Shown here: positions 1 through 8,702 of the stretch, in pieces | How the letters are laid out: each line of letters starts with the position of its first letter | How positions within the stretch are numbered: position 1 is the stretch's first letter | DNA from: Acinetobacter bouvetii | GTDB taxonomy: Bacteria; Pseudomonadota; Gammaproteobacteria; Pseudomonadales; Moraxellaceae | Assembly (NCBI RefSeq): GCF_902753875.1 | Contig: NZ_CADDTS010000022.1 | Span: forward strand, 1-64,000 | DNA: 64,000 bases | Direction: 5' to 3' | Program-made: the position numbers and the translations under genes | The notes under the pieces: model-generated | Databases searched by the model: none | Told to the model about the DNA's origin: nothing | The model's input: only the letters and a program-made list of their open reading frames with translations

Positions 1-30
1 TTGATGAAATACGGTATTCTGATGTGACAA

Positions 31-101
31 AACCTGAGTCCTTATAGTTAAAGTGTTTGGTCGCACTTATATTTTAACTACTTTAGACTCAGGTTTTTTA
101 T
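31..101 (+). terminator. Long hairpin followed by T6, end of an upstream transcript
   Basis: Ten-base arms (31-40 and 86-95) pair perfectly. Inside them a second perfect 8-bp stem (45-52 with 73-80) continues into a 5-bp stem (AAGTG/CACTT), and six T residues follow at 94-99. This is a strong intrinsic terminator in the rightward direction, unusually long for one. No gene precedes it inside the window, so it probably ends a gene or small RNA located to the left. Confidence 0.7.
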
Positions 102-119
102 TTAAAGCAAACTATGGGA

Positions 120-149
120 CAGCAGTGCCATTGATGGTGCTTTTTTTGT
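120..149 (+). terminator. Second intrinsic terminator
   Basis: AGTGCCAT at about 124 pairs with ATGGTGCT, with two G-U wobbles and a 2-nt loop, followed by seven T residues. It sits 20 bp after the previous terminator and gives a tandem stop to rightward transcription. Leftward transcription of the LysE-type gene also ends here. Confidence 0.6.
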
Positions 150-168
150 TTAAATGATTTTAGATGTG

Positions 169-798
169 TTAATCACGGTTTAAAATCAGCAGGCAGCCAA
201 AACTGATAAAAATCCCGCCGGTAATGCCGTCAATTTTCTTGCTGAATTTCTGATAATAATGATTAATTTTCGGTGCAGAAAACACCAGAGCAACAGCAGA
301 AAACCACATCAGACTTTCAATAAAAACCAGTGCCAGCAATGAGCTTTGCTCGAAAATGCTGACTTCTGTACTAATGGCGATGGAAAAGACACTGCTGAAA
401 TAGACCAGTGCTTTGGGATTTGCCATATTGGTCAGAAAACCTTGAACTAATAGCATGCTGTGGGATTTTTGCGGCAGAGTTTCATCCTGGTTTTTTGCGC
501 TAGGTGTCGGATTTTTATTGAAAGCGGATTTCAGTAATTGTATGCCTAAATAAAGTAGGTAGAGACCACCTAAAATCATCAGCACCTGCTGCAGCCAGGC
601 TATTTTCTGAAATAAAAAATGCAGTCCGCTGATGGCACAAATCGACCAGACCAAAATACTCAACGAGACCCCTAGTGCAGCGCATAATGCATGTGTGCGT
701 GATTGGCGGATTGCGCTTTGCGTGACGAAGAAAAAATCAGGGCCGGGACTGATCAGCGCAAAGAAATGAATGAGGGCTATACTGAGAAATGGGGTCAT
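169..798 (-). CDS. LysE/RhtB-family amino acid exporter
   Basis: The product is an inner-membrane translocator of the LysE/RhtB family, which exports amino acids or related metabolites by proton exchange. The ATG at 798 gives a 209-residue protein, close to the usual family length of about 205. A longer frame to 876 would need a TTG start and adds a polar leader that fits the family badly. The family signature SPGPDFFFV is at residues 17-25, followed by about six hydrophobic segments (for example ALGVSLSILVW and VLMILGGLYLLYLGI). A charged, Asn/Lys-rich loop lies mid-protein, as is typical. The substrate cannot be read from the sequence. It is a single gene on the minus strand with no evident operon partner. 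Confidence 0.85.
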   Translation of the reverse strand: MTPFLSIALIHFFALISPGPDFFFVTQSAIRQSRTHALCAALGVSLSILVWSICAISGLHFLFQKIAWLQQVLMILGGLYLLYLGIQLLKSAFNKNPTPSAKNQDETLPQKSHSMLLVQGFLTNMANPKALVYFSSVFSIAISTEVSIFEQSSLLALVFIESLMWFSAVALVFSAPKINHYYQKFSKKIDGITGGIFISFGCLLILNRD

Positions 799-1047
799 GC
801 GGTTTAACTTCGGCAATAAACTACAGTGGTTATACGGATTTTTGAGTGAAAAAGAAAGCAAACAGCAGTCAGTCAAGTCTATAAAATCTGCCTATGGATA
901 TAGACAGATCCGAAATACGACTGAAAATTGGCGATTTGTGTAGAAAGCTGCTGAGTAAATCAGAATGCTTGTAAGTAAATTTCAGGGTCGTCGTGTTAGC
1001 CGTTTATAAGCGGTGAAGGTGAACTTACCCTGAATGGCTTGTTATCC

Positions 1048-1764
1048 TTAGTTGTTGATCAAATTTCGCATCCATTGGCTAAAAATTTGTGCAGCTTTTT
1101 CTTCTAAAGTAGATGCATAGCTTTCATTGTCGGCGCGTAAAGCCGGGATGTTGATATTGGCTTTACGTAATTCGCAGGTATGTCCAATCAACCATTTTTC
1201 TAAACTGTCTGCGGCAACTTCAATGTGGAATTGTAAAGCCAGAATATTCTTTCCGATTGAAAAAGCCTGATGGGGATATATTGCTGAACTGGCCAACAAC
1301 TCTGCTTGTTCAGGTAAATCAAAAGTATCGCCATGCCAGTGTAATACCGCAGTATCAGCTAAAGAGGCAAGCGGATTATTTTCGGTACTGGAAAGACTGA
1401 GTTTGCTCCAACCGATTTCTTTTTGGTGGCCTGCATAGACTTTAGCACCCAAGGCATGAGCAATCAGTTGAGCACCAAGACAAATACCCAAAGTAGGTAA
1501 ATTTTCTTCTAAACGCACTTTAAGTAAGTCTATTTCTTGTTGTAAGAATGGATAATCTTCCGATTCATAGACTCCAATCGGGCCACCTAAAATAATAGTG
1601 AGGCCTTTATGCTGAAATGCTTTAGTTAAATCATCCACACCCGCTTCAAAATAACGCACCCGAAAACCAAGTTGATAGAACACATCTTCCAATGCGCCCA
1701 GGTCTTCAAAGGCAAGATGTTGAATGGCATAAATGGTGTCGGGGAAATTATTGTCAAGTTGCAT
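1048..1764 (-). CDS. Class I glutamine amidotransferase-like protein (GMP synthase-like)
   Basis: This 238-residue stand-alone glutamine amidotransferase domain hydrolyses glutamine or, in related enzymes, a gamma-glutamyl compound. The nucleophile elbow GICLGAQL puts the catalytic Cys at residue 95. His180 and Glu182 in FHIE complete the triad, so all three residues are present. An oxyanion-type GGP motif is at 60-62. No synthetase partner is fused or adjacent, which matches stand-alone members annotated as 'GMP synthase-like' or gamma-glutamyl hydrolases. The acceptor reaction is unknown. The gene is monocistronic on the minus strand, starting at the ATG at 1764. Confidence 0.8.
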   Translation of the reverse strand: MQLDNNFPDTIYAIQHLAFEDLGALEDVFYQLGFRVRYFEAGVDDLTKAFQHKGLTIILGGPIGVYESEDYPFLQQEIDLLKVRLEENLPTLGICLGAQLIAHALGAKVYAGHQKEIGWSKLSLSSTENNPLASLADTAVLHWHGDTFDLPEQAELLASSAIYPHQAFSIGKNILALQFHIEVAADSLEKWLIGHTCELRKANINIPALRADNESYASTLEEKAAQIFSQWMRNLINN

Positions 1765-1926
1765 ATTCTGTTTGATCTAAAAAGCTTTTAAATCCATTTT
1801 ATGCTGAATGACGCATAGATAAGAAGAAACTTGATAGGCTATTTGTAAAATTATTCAAACATTTAAACCACAAGCTAAAAGCTTAGACAGATTCTTGCTG
1901 TCTAAGCGCTGTTTAGGCATGAGGGG

Positions 1927-2757
1927 TTACTGAATCGCATTAAAGCTTAATGTATATTTATAACGATTCAGCTCTTGCTCAGGGGTATTGAAGGGTTCCT
2001 GATAATCGACTTTAAGCAAGTATTGATCTTTCTGCGTCAGTATAAAGTTGAATTCCCCGTTGGCATTTGTACGGTAGCTGGCTTGTGTTGCATTACGGGA
2101 AAAATCATGGGTTTGTGCAAATAATTTGACTTCTGTATCAGCAATCGGCTTGCCATTGTTGAGCAAACGCAATTGCACCGGTTGATTGATTTTGATGGCA
2201 TTGGGATGACTGATAAACTCGATTTCAAATCCTTTGCCTGTGATTGCTAAAGCACGATTGGTAATGGCTCGACGTGAAATGACAGTTTCAATGACCTCCT
2301 GAGTCTGTACTGTTTTCACCACAGCATTCGGCTTGAGCTGATGTTTAAATATGACATGCTCAGGTGTTGGTTTCGTTTTATTGGGTTGATTGGGTAGAAG
2401 GGTTTTCCATTGGCCGTTCACATTTGCAAACTGCGAACTTTGAGCATGGCGTGTTCCCTGAATGCGGTAACTGCCATCTTCTCGATGGTTCAAATTGTAG
2501 TTACTTAAGCTTCCCGCATGAATCCAGTCTTTTTCTTGAATTTCTGTTTTTGTTCCATTGGGAGAGATGATATGAAACTGAAAGTTTTTGATTTGAACTT
2601 CAGAGGCAAAAGGATTGTCATAAAAGCCCGCAATAATGGCACTTTGATTATTGAAATTTTGATAATTTAACGGGGCGACAAAAGGATAATGAGCATGAGT
2701 AGAATGAATACATAGAATTGAAGCACAAATGAATAATGCAGATTTTTTGAATGACAT
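1927..2757 (-). CDS. DUF4198-family periplasmic protein
   Basis: The 276-residue protein has a clear N-terminal signal peptide: a Lys-rich start, a hydrophobic stretch ALFICASILCI, and a probable cleavage after THA. The mature part begins HYPFVAPL and resembles the DUF4198 family, with a C-terminal carboxypeptidase-regulatory/Ig-like beta domain (NGKPIADTEVKLFAQ ... TNANGEFNF). Family members are often linked to transition-metal uptake, but the biochemical role is not established. A Fur-box-like site lies about 65-80 bp upstream, which suggests induction under iron limitation. A terminator separates it from the next gene upstream. The family assignment is from memory of sequence patterns. Confidence 0.7.
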   Translation of the reverse strand: MSFKKSALFICASILCIHSTHAHYPFVAPLNYQNFNNQSAIIAGFYDNPFASEVQIKNFQFHIISPNGTKTEIQEKDWIHAGSLSNYNLNHREDGSYRIQGTRHAQSSQFANVNGQWKTLLPNQPNKTKPTPEHVIFKHQLKPNAVVKTVQTQEVIETVISRRAITNRALAITGKGFEIEFISHPNAIKINQPVQLRLLNNGKPIADTEVKLFAQTHDFSRNATQASYRTNANGEFNFILTQKDQYLLKVDYQEPFNTPEQELNRYKYTLSFNAIQ

Positions 2758-2819
2758 GAAGTGATTTAAACCATAAGCGAATATATCGGGGCTTATTCTA
2801 AAAGGGTTAAAGTATTATT

Positions 2820-2838
2820 GTAAATAAAAATCATTATC
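2820..2838 (-). promoter_or_regulatory. Fur-box-like operator upstream of the DUF4198 gene
   Basis: These 19 bases match the palindromic Fur consensus GATAATGATAATCATTATC at 15 of 19 positions. The right half ATCATTATC is perfect. The site lies 63-81 bp upstream of the minus-strand gene starting at 2757, a suitable promoter position. Fur regulation is inferred; no other gene starts here. Confidence 0.5.
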
Positions 2839-2869
2839 ATTTGTTTATAGCTAACTATGAATCATAAAT

Positions 2870-2898
2870 AAAAAAGCGAACCGAAGTTCGCATTTTTT
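2870..2898 (-). terminator. Terminator of the aldehyde dehydrogenase gene
   Basis: GCGAAC (2876-2881) pairs with GTTCGC (2886-2891) around a 4-nt loop. There are A and T runs on both sides, so it can work in both directions. On the minus strand it closes with a TTCG tetraloop and lies 18 bp past the stop of the dehydrogenase. Confidence 0.75.
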
Positions 2899-2915
2899 AT
2901 TCCATGGATTACAGA

Positions 2916-4427
2916 TTAGAAGAAGCCAGCCGGTTTGGTTGAATAGCTCACCAGCAGGTTTTTGGTTTGCTGATAATGATCCAGCATCATCTTGTGGTTT
3001 TCACGCCCGATCCCTGATTTCTTATAACCGCCAAATGCCGCATGTGCAGGGTAGATGTGGTAGCAATTGGTCCATACACGACCAGCCTGAATGGCACGAC
3101 CGGCACGGTAAGAGGTATGCGCCGAACGAGACCAGACACCTGCACCTAGACCATAAATGGTGTCGTTGGCAATTTTAATAGCGTCGTCAAAATCTTTAAA
3201 TGTGGTGACTGAAAGTACCGGCCCGAAAATTTCCTCCTGGAAAATTTTCATGTCATTGGTACCTTTGAAAATGGTCGGTTCAATATAGAAGCCTTGACCC
3301 ACTTCACAGCGTTCTCCGCCACCCGTCAAGATTTCAGCACCTTCGGCACGACCTGTAGCAATACAGCCCAAGATTTTATCTTGCTGTTCTTGCGATGCTT
3401 GAGCACCAATCATGGTGTCTGTGTCTAGCGGGTGACCGGTTTTAATGCGTTTAACCCGCTCAATGGCTTTCTCTAAAAACTTGTCGGCAATGCTTTCCTG
3501 AATTAAGGCACGAGAAGGACAGGTACAGATTTCACCCTGGTTCAAGGCAAACATCACAAAACCTTCCAGTGCTTTATCCAGATAGTCATCGTCTTGAGCC
3601 ATGACATCTTCAAAGAAAATGTTCGGTGATTTACCGCCCAGTTCTAACGTGACCGGGATAATATTTTCAGTGGCATATTGCATGATCTGCTGACCAACCG
3701 AAGTCGAACCGGTAAAGGCAATTTTGGCAATCCGTGGATTGGTCGCCAGTGGACGACCCACTTCGACACCATAACCATTGACCACGTTTAAAACACCTTC
3801 AGGCAGCAGATCCTGAATCAGTTCAACCAGTACCAAAATGCTGACCGGGGTTTGTTCAGCCGGTTTGAGCACAATACAGTTACCCGCAGCCAAAGCTGGC
3901 GCCAGTTTCCATGTCGCCATTAAAATCGGGAAGTTCCAGGGAATAATTTGCCCGACCACACCTAAAGGTTCATGGAAATGGTAGGCGATGGTATCTTCAT
4001 CAATTTCTGAAATGCCGCCTTCCTGGGCGCGGATACAGCCTGCAAAATAACGGAAATGGTCAATGGCCAAAGGAATATCTGCAGCAAGAGTCTCACGAAC
4101 CGGTTTACCGTTATCCCAGGTTTCAGCGACAGCCAAAAGTTCCAGATTGGCCTCTAAGCGGTCTGCAATTTTTAACAGCAAATTGGAACGCGTTGTTGGT
4201 GATGAAGCGTTCCATTGTGCTTTGGCTTTATGTGCAGCATCGAGAGCAAGTTCAATATCTTCCACGCTAGAACGTGGAACTTTGGTAAAGGCTTTGCCGT
4301 CTACCGGAGAAATATTGTCAAAGTATTCGCCTTTGGTAGGTGGAACCCATTGTCCACCAATGAAATTTTCATACTGGGCTTTGAACTGAACTTTTGAACC
4401 GGGTTGATTAGGATCGACGTAACGCAT
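2916..4427 (-). CDS. NAD-dependent aldehyde dehydrogenase (AcoD/ExaC-type)
   Basis: This 503-residue aldehyde dehydrogenase oxidises an aldehyde, probably acetaldehyde, to the acid with NAD. Catalytic residues are all visible: Asn165 in PWNFP, Glu262 in LELGGKSP, and the nucleophilic Cys301 in [11 protein letters not shown]. The Rossmann glycine motif FTGSTSVG is near 238-245. The N-terminal block [12 protein letters not shown] and the ICTCPSR form of the active site are typical of the AcoD/ExaC group that works on acetaldehyde in ethanol catabolism. The ATG at 4427 has AAGGAA about 8 bases upstream. It is divergent from the GAF regulator at 4632 and lies 3 kb from an iron-type alcohol dehydrogenase, fitting an ethanol-to-acetate pathway. 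Confidence 0.9.
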   Translation of the reverse strand: MRYVDPNQPGSKVQFKAQYENFIGGQWVPPTKGEYFDNISPVDGKAFTKVPRSSVEDIELALDAAHKAKAQWNASSPTTRSNLLLKIADRLEANLELLAVAETWDNGKPVRETLAADIPLAIDHFRYFAGCIRAQEGGISEIDEDTIAYHFHEPLGVVGQIIPWNFPILMATWKLAPALAAGNCIVLKPAEQTPVSILVLVELIQDLLPEGVLNVVNGYGVEVGRPLATNPRIAKIAFTGSTSVGQQIMQYATENIIPVTLELGGKSPNIFFEDVMAQDDDYLDKALEGFVMFALNQGEICTCPSRALIQESIADKFLEKAIERVKRIKTGHPLDTDTMIGAQASQEQQDKILGCIATGRAEGAEILTGGGERCEVGQGFYIEPTIFKGTNDMKIFQEEIFGPVLSVTTFKDFDDAIKIANDTIYGLGAGVWSRSAHTSYRAGRAIQAGRVWTNCYHIYPAHAAFGGYKKSGIGRENHKMMLDHYQQTKNLLVSYSTKPAGFF

Positions 4428-4513
4428 ATGTATGTTCCTTTGCTTATTCTAGTGTGATCAAACTGCATCTACAGCTTTGGTATAAGGTACTTTTGTACAT
4501 TATTTAAGTAGCA

Positions 4514-4556
4514 TAACCTGAACAAGGTTGGAGAAAGGTTGGATACAAGAAGGTTT
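4514..4556 (+). promoter_or_regulatory. Repeated AAGGTTGGA boxes in the divergent ALDH/regulator promoter
   Basis: AAGGTTGGA occurs at 4524 and 4535, exactly 11 bp apart, with a third AAGGTT at 4550 and an inverted AACCT at 4515-4519. The boxes lie between the aldehyde dehydrogenase (minus) and the GAF regulator (plus). They resemble the phased GGTAGGTA repeats in front of the alcohol dehydrogenase, so they may form the operator of the regulator. This is inference. Confidence 0.45.
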
Positions 4557-4631
4557 ACAATCTTTTTTCACTGTCTTAAAAGAATAGGGATTACAGTGGA
4601 TGTAAGTCATGAATTGTTGTGAGAATAAGGA

Positions 4632-5813
4632 ATGATGACGAAACAGGATTTAATGAAAAAAAGACAGAAAATTGAACAGTTTAGGCATAGCAGCAGTCTG
4701 TCTGCATCGCATGCTGAACAGTTGGGACAAAGCATTGCAAGTTCCTGGCAGCGTTCAACATCTGCGGAAATTCCCAAAGATCGGGTGGCAGCACCGCTGG
4801 TTCATTTACAAAAAGAAACTTATCCTTCTGCCTTAGCGCATGCCTTGCAACATTGCGCGCAGGATTTAAAACATATTGCAGAACAATCTTCCATGGTGCT
4901 GGCCGTAGGTGATATCGGCAGTACCATCATTTGGACCGCCTCCAGTCCGCAAATGCAAAGTGCAGCAGAAAGTGTCCATTTTATTGAAGGTGGGCAATGG
5001 CGTGAAGAATTGGTGGGCACCAATGCCTTGGCACTGTCTTTAAAAACCCAGCAATCCAGCTGTGTGTTTTCCAATGAACATTATATGTCCTCTATTCATG
5101 ACTGGGTGTGTTATGCCGCGCCGATTATTGATCCTTATTCCAAGCAGGTGCTGGGAGTGATTGACCTGTCGACCACCTGGCAGAAGCACAACAGTCTGGG
5201 CTTACTGGCGGCAGAGCGCTGTGCCTCAATTATCCAGTCGGCTTTGCTGGAACACCAGAAGCAGCAATTGTTTATACGGGCTTTTTCTGTGCCGCAGGTC
5301 ATGTTTAATGGAAAGGTTTTGGTGCTGACCCCACGCCAAATTGAAATCTTGACCATCTTGGCACTGTGTCCGCAGGGCTTAAGCCTGGATAGCCTGCATC
5401 AGGCACTGTATGGTGAACGTAAAGTCAGTATGGGCACATTGAAAGCGGAAATGTCACAATTACGCGATGTCCTGGGCGGTATGCTCGGTTCCAGACCTTA
5501 TCGGTTATTGGCGCATGTAGAAGCAGATTTCTTACTGACAGAGCAGTCTCTAGATGCTGGCTATATCGATTCTGCCTTAAAATTGTGTACAGGTGTTTTT
5601 CTGGCCAAAACAGAAAGTCCATTTTTATGTGCATGGCGTGATTGTCTGGAGTCCCGCTTAAGTGATGCCATTTTTAAAGCCAATGAAACCGATGTACTGC
5701 TAAAACACGTGGCGAGATTCCCGGAAGCGATTGATGCAGTGGAGCGTTTAATTGAATTGATGCCCAAGACGCATCCTGTGCATCAAACCTTATTAAAATA
5801 TAAAGATAGTTAA
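4632..5813 (+). CDS. GAF-domain transcriptional regulator (AcoR-like N-terminus, no AAA+ domain)
   Basis: This 393-residue putative activator of the adjacent aldehyde dehydrogenase begins with an AcoR-like segment (IASSWQRS near residues 33-40). A GAF-type sensor domain follows at about 70-205, including EELVGTNALALSL and HDWVCYAAPIIDP. In AcoR-type activators these parts are followed by a sigma-54 AAA+ ATPase and a Fis helix-turn-helix; both are absent here. Instead the C-terminal part (about 225-310) looks like a winged helix: LTPRQIEILTILALCPQG, then LKAEMSQLRDVLG. It therefore probably works with a sigma-70-type holoenzyme. The ligand is unknown; acetaldehyde or acetoin-like compounds would be a guess from the neighbours. 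The start could be either of two adjacent ATG codons at 4632 and 4635. Confidence 0.75.
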   Translation: MMTKQDLMKKRQKIEQFRHSSSLSASHAEQLGQSIASSWQRSTSAEIPKDRVAAPLVHLQKETYPSALAHALQHCAQDLKHIAEQSSMVLAVGDIGSTIIWTASSPQMQSAAESVHFIEGGQWREELVGTNALALSLKTQQSSCVFSNEHYMSSIHDWVCYAAPIIDPYSKQVLGVIDLSTTWQKHNSLGLLAAERCASIIQSALLEHQKQQLFIRAFSVPQVMFNGKVLVLTPRQIEILTILALCPQGLSLDSLHQALYGERKVSMGTLKAEMSQLRDVLGGMLGSRPYRLLAHVEADFLLTEQSLDAGYIDSALKLCTGVFLAKTESPFLCAWRDCLESRLSDAIFKANETDVLLKHVARFPEAIDAVERLIELMPKTHPVHQTLLKYKDS

Positions 5814-5841
5814 GGTATAAAAATGGCTTTTAAGTGTTTTT

Positions 5842-6810
5842 TTATAAACCTTTTAATGCTAACCAATCAAACAGTTGTTGATACACGTTTTCGCGTACAG
5901 GTTGTTCTGATAATACCAAATCATGCAAGCCATTTTTGATTTTACTGATGGTGATATCACCCTTCATTTTTCTGGCATATTTATCAATATGCTTAACATC
6001 TAAAATCACATCCGTGGTTTGTGCATACCTATGCCATTTTTTCGGATTCTTGGTCTGGTCTGAATGCATGACCAAGGCCGGAACATTTAAGCTCACGCCT
6101 TGATGAATTTCTTTCTGAGCTTCATAAATGGCCCGCACAAAACTCAAACGGACCAAAGGGTAGGTTGGCTGTTTCCATTCCAGATTAAAGTCCCATTCGC
6201 CATGCATGGTTTTATGCAAACTAGGGACATACCATTTATTCAGTTCACTTGGAAATTTTAAATCCGGGCAGATTTTACCGACACGACTTAAATTGGGAAT
6301 GCCCAGTTTTTTCTTGATTGGATTCATGTTGAAGTCGTAAAAAGGGCTATTGACCCAGAGTGCTTTAATCAAGGGATGATCAGGATGATGTGCAGTATAT
6401 AAGGTTGTGGTGAGACCACCAGTCGAATGTCCGCTTAGCAAGACCGCATCATGACCTTCTGCACCAATAATTGCCAGGGCCTGGTCAATTTCTGCATCGT
6501 ATTCTGCAATTTCACGTACGTTATAATATTTTTGGTGCGGCAAATAAGAGCGTCCATATTTACGCAAGTCCAGGGCGTAAAAGTCAAAACCATGTTGATT
6601 AAACTGTTCTGCCATTTCAGTTTGAAAAAAATAATCGATAAAACCATGTATATACAGAACCGCTTTGGACGTCGGCTGGGCGGCTTTTTTTCTAATCAGG
6701 GTGGCCGTGACTTCGCCTTCATAATCATCTGGGAAATTTAAAGTGGCCTGTTCATAGCCTGAACCCAATACATCGAGTTGATAAACCGGTTCGGTGGTGC
6801 TATTTGTCAT
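5842..6810 (-). CDS. Alpha/beta hydrolase (serine lipase/monoacylglycerol-lipase-like)
   Basis: This is a 322-residue cytoplasmic alpha/beta hydrolase without a signal peptide. The nucleophile elbow LSGHSTGG places the catalytic Ser at residue 129. The oxyanion-side motif YIHGFIDY is at 53-60. The acid is likely in VMHSDQT and the His in the C-terminal NGLHDLVLS. The overall pattern fits the serine aminopeptidase S33/Hydrolase_4 group, which includes monoacylglycerol lipases and esterases. It lies between the two dehydrogenase loci and is transcribed toward the regulator, converging with it. A role in releasing alcohols from esters would suit the context but is only inferred. Confidence 0.8.
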   Translation of the reverse strand: MTNSTTEPVYQLDVLGSGYEQATLNFPDDYEGEVTATLIRKKAAQPTSKAVLYIHGFIDYFFQTEMAEQFNQHGFDFYALDLRKYGRSYLPHQKYYNVREIAEYDAEIDQALAIIGAEGHDAVLLSGHSTGGLTTTLYTAHHPDHPLIKALWVNSPFYDFNMNPIKKKLGIPNLSRVGKICPDLKFPSELNKWYVPSLHKTMHGEWDFNLEWKQPTYPLVRLSFVRAIYEAQKEIHQGVSLNVPALVMHSDQTKNPKKWHRYAQTTDVILDVKHIDKYARKMKGDITISKIKNGLHDLVLSEQPVRENVYQQLFDWLALKGL

Positions 6811-6902
6811 TTTTATACTCTAAGCAGGAATTATTTTCTTTTATCCTTCATGATGCTTAAAGATTTGTCAAATTGAATTGTAAAAAAGAAGCAACCATAT
6901 TC

Positions 6903-7039
6903 CTGATCCGGTGTTATACAGGGTTCAGGGATCAGCTGAGGAAATAACCGGTTCAAGACTATTTCCTCAACCGCACTAGAATAGAGCGGGAACATCGGTT
7001 GCCAAAAATGTAAGTCACCAGATAGGAGAGAAGACTTAC
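6903..7039 (-). repeat. Cluster of inverted repeats downstream of the alcohol dehydrogenase
   Basis: Three consecutive inverted repeats fill this spacer: CTGATCC/GGATCAG (6903-6935), GAGGAAATA/TATTTCCTC (6938-6968) and GTAAGTC/GACTTAC (7010-7039). None is followed by a good T run on the minus strand, so they may stabilise the 3' end of the dehydrogenase mRNA or stop transcription inefficiently. Confidence 0.4.
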
Positions 7040-7048
7040 ACAGAGTTA

Positions 7049-8260
7049 TTACACTGCAGCTTTAAAATCGACAACCGATGCATTCGGTTTCAAAGCTGCC
7101 TTAAAGATATTGACCACTTGAGTATGCGTCGCTTTACGTGGATTGGTCAGCATGCAGGCATCTTTTTGCGCATTTTCTGACATGATGCCAAGATCAGCTT
7201 CTTTAACCCCCAACTCAGCCAAGCCGGAAGGAATACCAATAGAAGCAGACAGTTGACGAATGGCATTGATGGCTTCAAATGCAGCTTCAGTGACCGTGAG
7301 GCCTTCTGTATTGACTCCCATCAGCTGGGCAATTTTGGCATAGCGGTCAGGGCAGGCAATCAGGTTAAATTCACAGACATGCGGTAACAAGACAGCATTA
7401 CATACGCCGTGCGGCAGGTTATAAAAACCACCCAGTTGATGTGCCATCGCATGGACATAACCTAATGAAGCATTGTTAAAAGCCATACCTGCAAGATATT
7501 GTGCATAACTCATCGCATCACGGGCTTCTAGGTTTTCACCATTGGCTACGGCTGGACTGAGCCATTCGCTAATCATGCTGATGGCTTTTTCTGCACAGGC
7601 ATCAGTAATTGGATTGGCAGCAGTTGAGACATAGGCTTCAACCGCATGCGTCAGCGCATCCATACCCGTAGCAGCAGTCAGGCTGGCTGGTTTGGCGAGC
7701 ATCAGTTTGGGATCGTCAATGGCAATCAGCGGTGTGCAACGCCAGTCAACAATCGCCATTTTTACATGGGTTTCGGTATTGGTGATAATACAGAAACGAG
7801 TCATTTCAGAGGCTGTACCTGCGGTGGTATTGATGGCAATCAGCGGCGTCATAGGGACAGTACTTTTATCAATCCCTTCATAATCGCGAATATGACCGCC
7901 ACCAGCCGTCACCAGACCAATACCTTTGGCACAGTCATGTGATGAACCGCCACCCAAAGAGACAATGAAGTCACAGCCATGATCATTATAGGCTTGTACG
8001 CCATTATGGACGTTAATATCAGTCGGGTTAGGTTCTGCGCCCGGGAAAATATGGCTGTCTACACCTGCTTCGGTCAGGTACGCTGCAATGGTATCTGCAA
8101 CGCCAAATTTGAACAGACCTGCATCCGTCACAATCAAAGCCTTTTTCGCACCTAAATTGTGGGCTTTGGCACCAATTTCTTTGGCACAGCCTGGTCCGAA
8201 AAGTGAAACACAAGGAATATAAAAACCGTTCGTTTGATCTGCAATATTTTTAAAAGCCAT
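7049..8260 (-). CDS. Iron-containing alcohol dehydrogenase
   Basis: This group III (Fe-ADH) alcohol dehydrogenase of about 403 residues interconverts primary alcohols and aldehydes with NAD. Family motifs are present: the NAD-binding SLGGGSSHDCAKGIG, the metal-site helix GMDALTHAVEAYVS, and HAMAHQLGGFYNLPHGVCNAVLLPHV carrying the metal His residues. The ATG at 8260 is chosen because AGAAGGA lies about 10 bases upstream and the protein then begins MAFKNIADQ, as in the ethanol dehydrogenases of this family. A longer frame to 8305 adds a polar leader. With the aldehyde dehydrogenase at 2916-4427 it forms a two-step alcohol-to-acid route. Confidence 0.88.
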   Translation of the reverse strand: MAFKNIADQTNGFYIPCVSLFGPGCAKEIGAKAHNLGAKKALIVTDAGLFKFGVADTIAAYLTEAGVDSHIFPGAEPNPTDINVHNGVQAYNDHGCDFIVSLGGGSSHDCAKGIGLVTAGGGHIRDYEGIDKSTVPMTPLIAINTTAGTASEMTRFCIITNTETHVKMAIVDWRCTPLIAIDDPKLMLAKPASLTAATGMDALTHAVEAYVSTAANPITDACAEKAISMISEWLSPAVANGENLEARDAMSYAQYLAGMAFNNASLGYVHAMAHQLGGFYNLPHGVCNAVLLPHVCEFNLIACPDRYAKIAQLMGVNTEGLTVTEAAFEAINAIRQLSASIGIPSGLAELGVKEADLGIMSENAQKDACMLTNPRKATHTQVVNIFKAALKPNASVVDFKAAV

Positions 8261-8305
8261 GGTGCGATTCCTTCTACCATTGATTATATTATCGGTGACC
8301 CTCAC

Positions 8306-8702
8306 CGTAAGTTGAGTATCAAATGAACAATAGAAAAATCCTACCTACCAAATACCTACCATTTTAAGTGATTGAATTTATTTTTATTTTGTGTGTTTTT
8401 GAATAATAAATTATGTCCTGTTTACACATTTATAAAGTACATTAGACATGTGCTCGAGCATATTTATTATAAAAAACCGGATTGAGTATTTAATTTTAGT
8501 TGGAATAGGTTTTTATAAAGTTTATTATAAGCCGAAGATAGATTAAAAAAATTACCATTTTACTATTGATAAAGTTTTATAGATTTGATCTTAAAATTAT
8601 TTAATGCAAGTTCTAAAAAAGGACTTGATCATATTCAATAAAGTAAATTATATTGCCATATAGCTGATTTTTATATTAAATTCCTAAGGATGGGGTGGTT
8701 TA
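8306..8702. other. AT-rich promoter spacer with phased GGTAGGTA repeats
   Basis: This 397-bp gap holds the promoters of the alcohol dehydrogenase (minus) and the small DUF1871-like gene (plus). Read on the minus strand, GGTAGGTA occurs twice 11 bp apart (8342-8349 and 8353-8360), with one further overlapping GGTAGG (8340-8345). The rest is AT-rich, and I see no further gene in it. Confidence 0.6.
8340..8360 (-). promoter_or_regulatory. Phased GGTAGGTA direct repeats upstream of the alcohol dehydrogenase
   Basis: Two copies of GGTAGGTA lie exactly one helical turn (11 bp) apart, 80-100 bp upstream of the ATG at 8260. The GGTWGG core and the spacing match the boxes between the aldehyde dehydrogenase and its divergent regulator. 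This suggests a common binding protein (inference). Confidence 0.45.
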
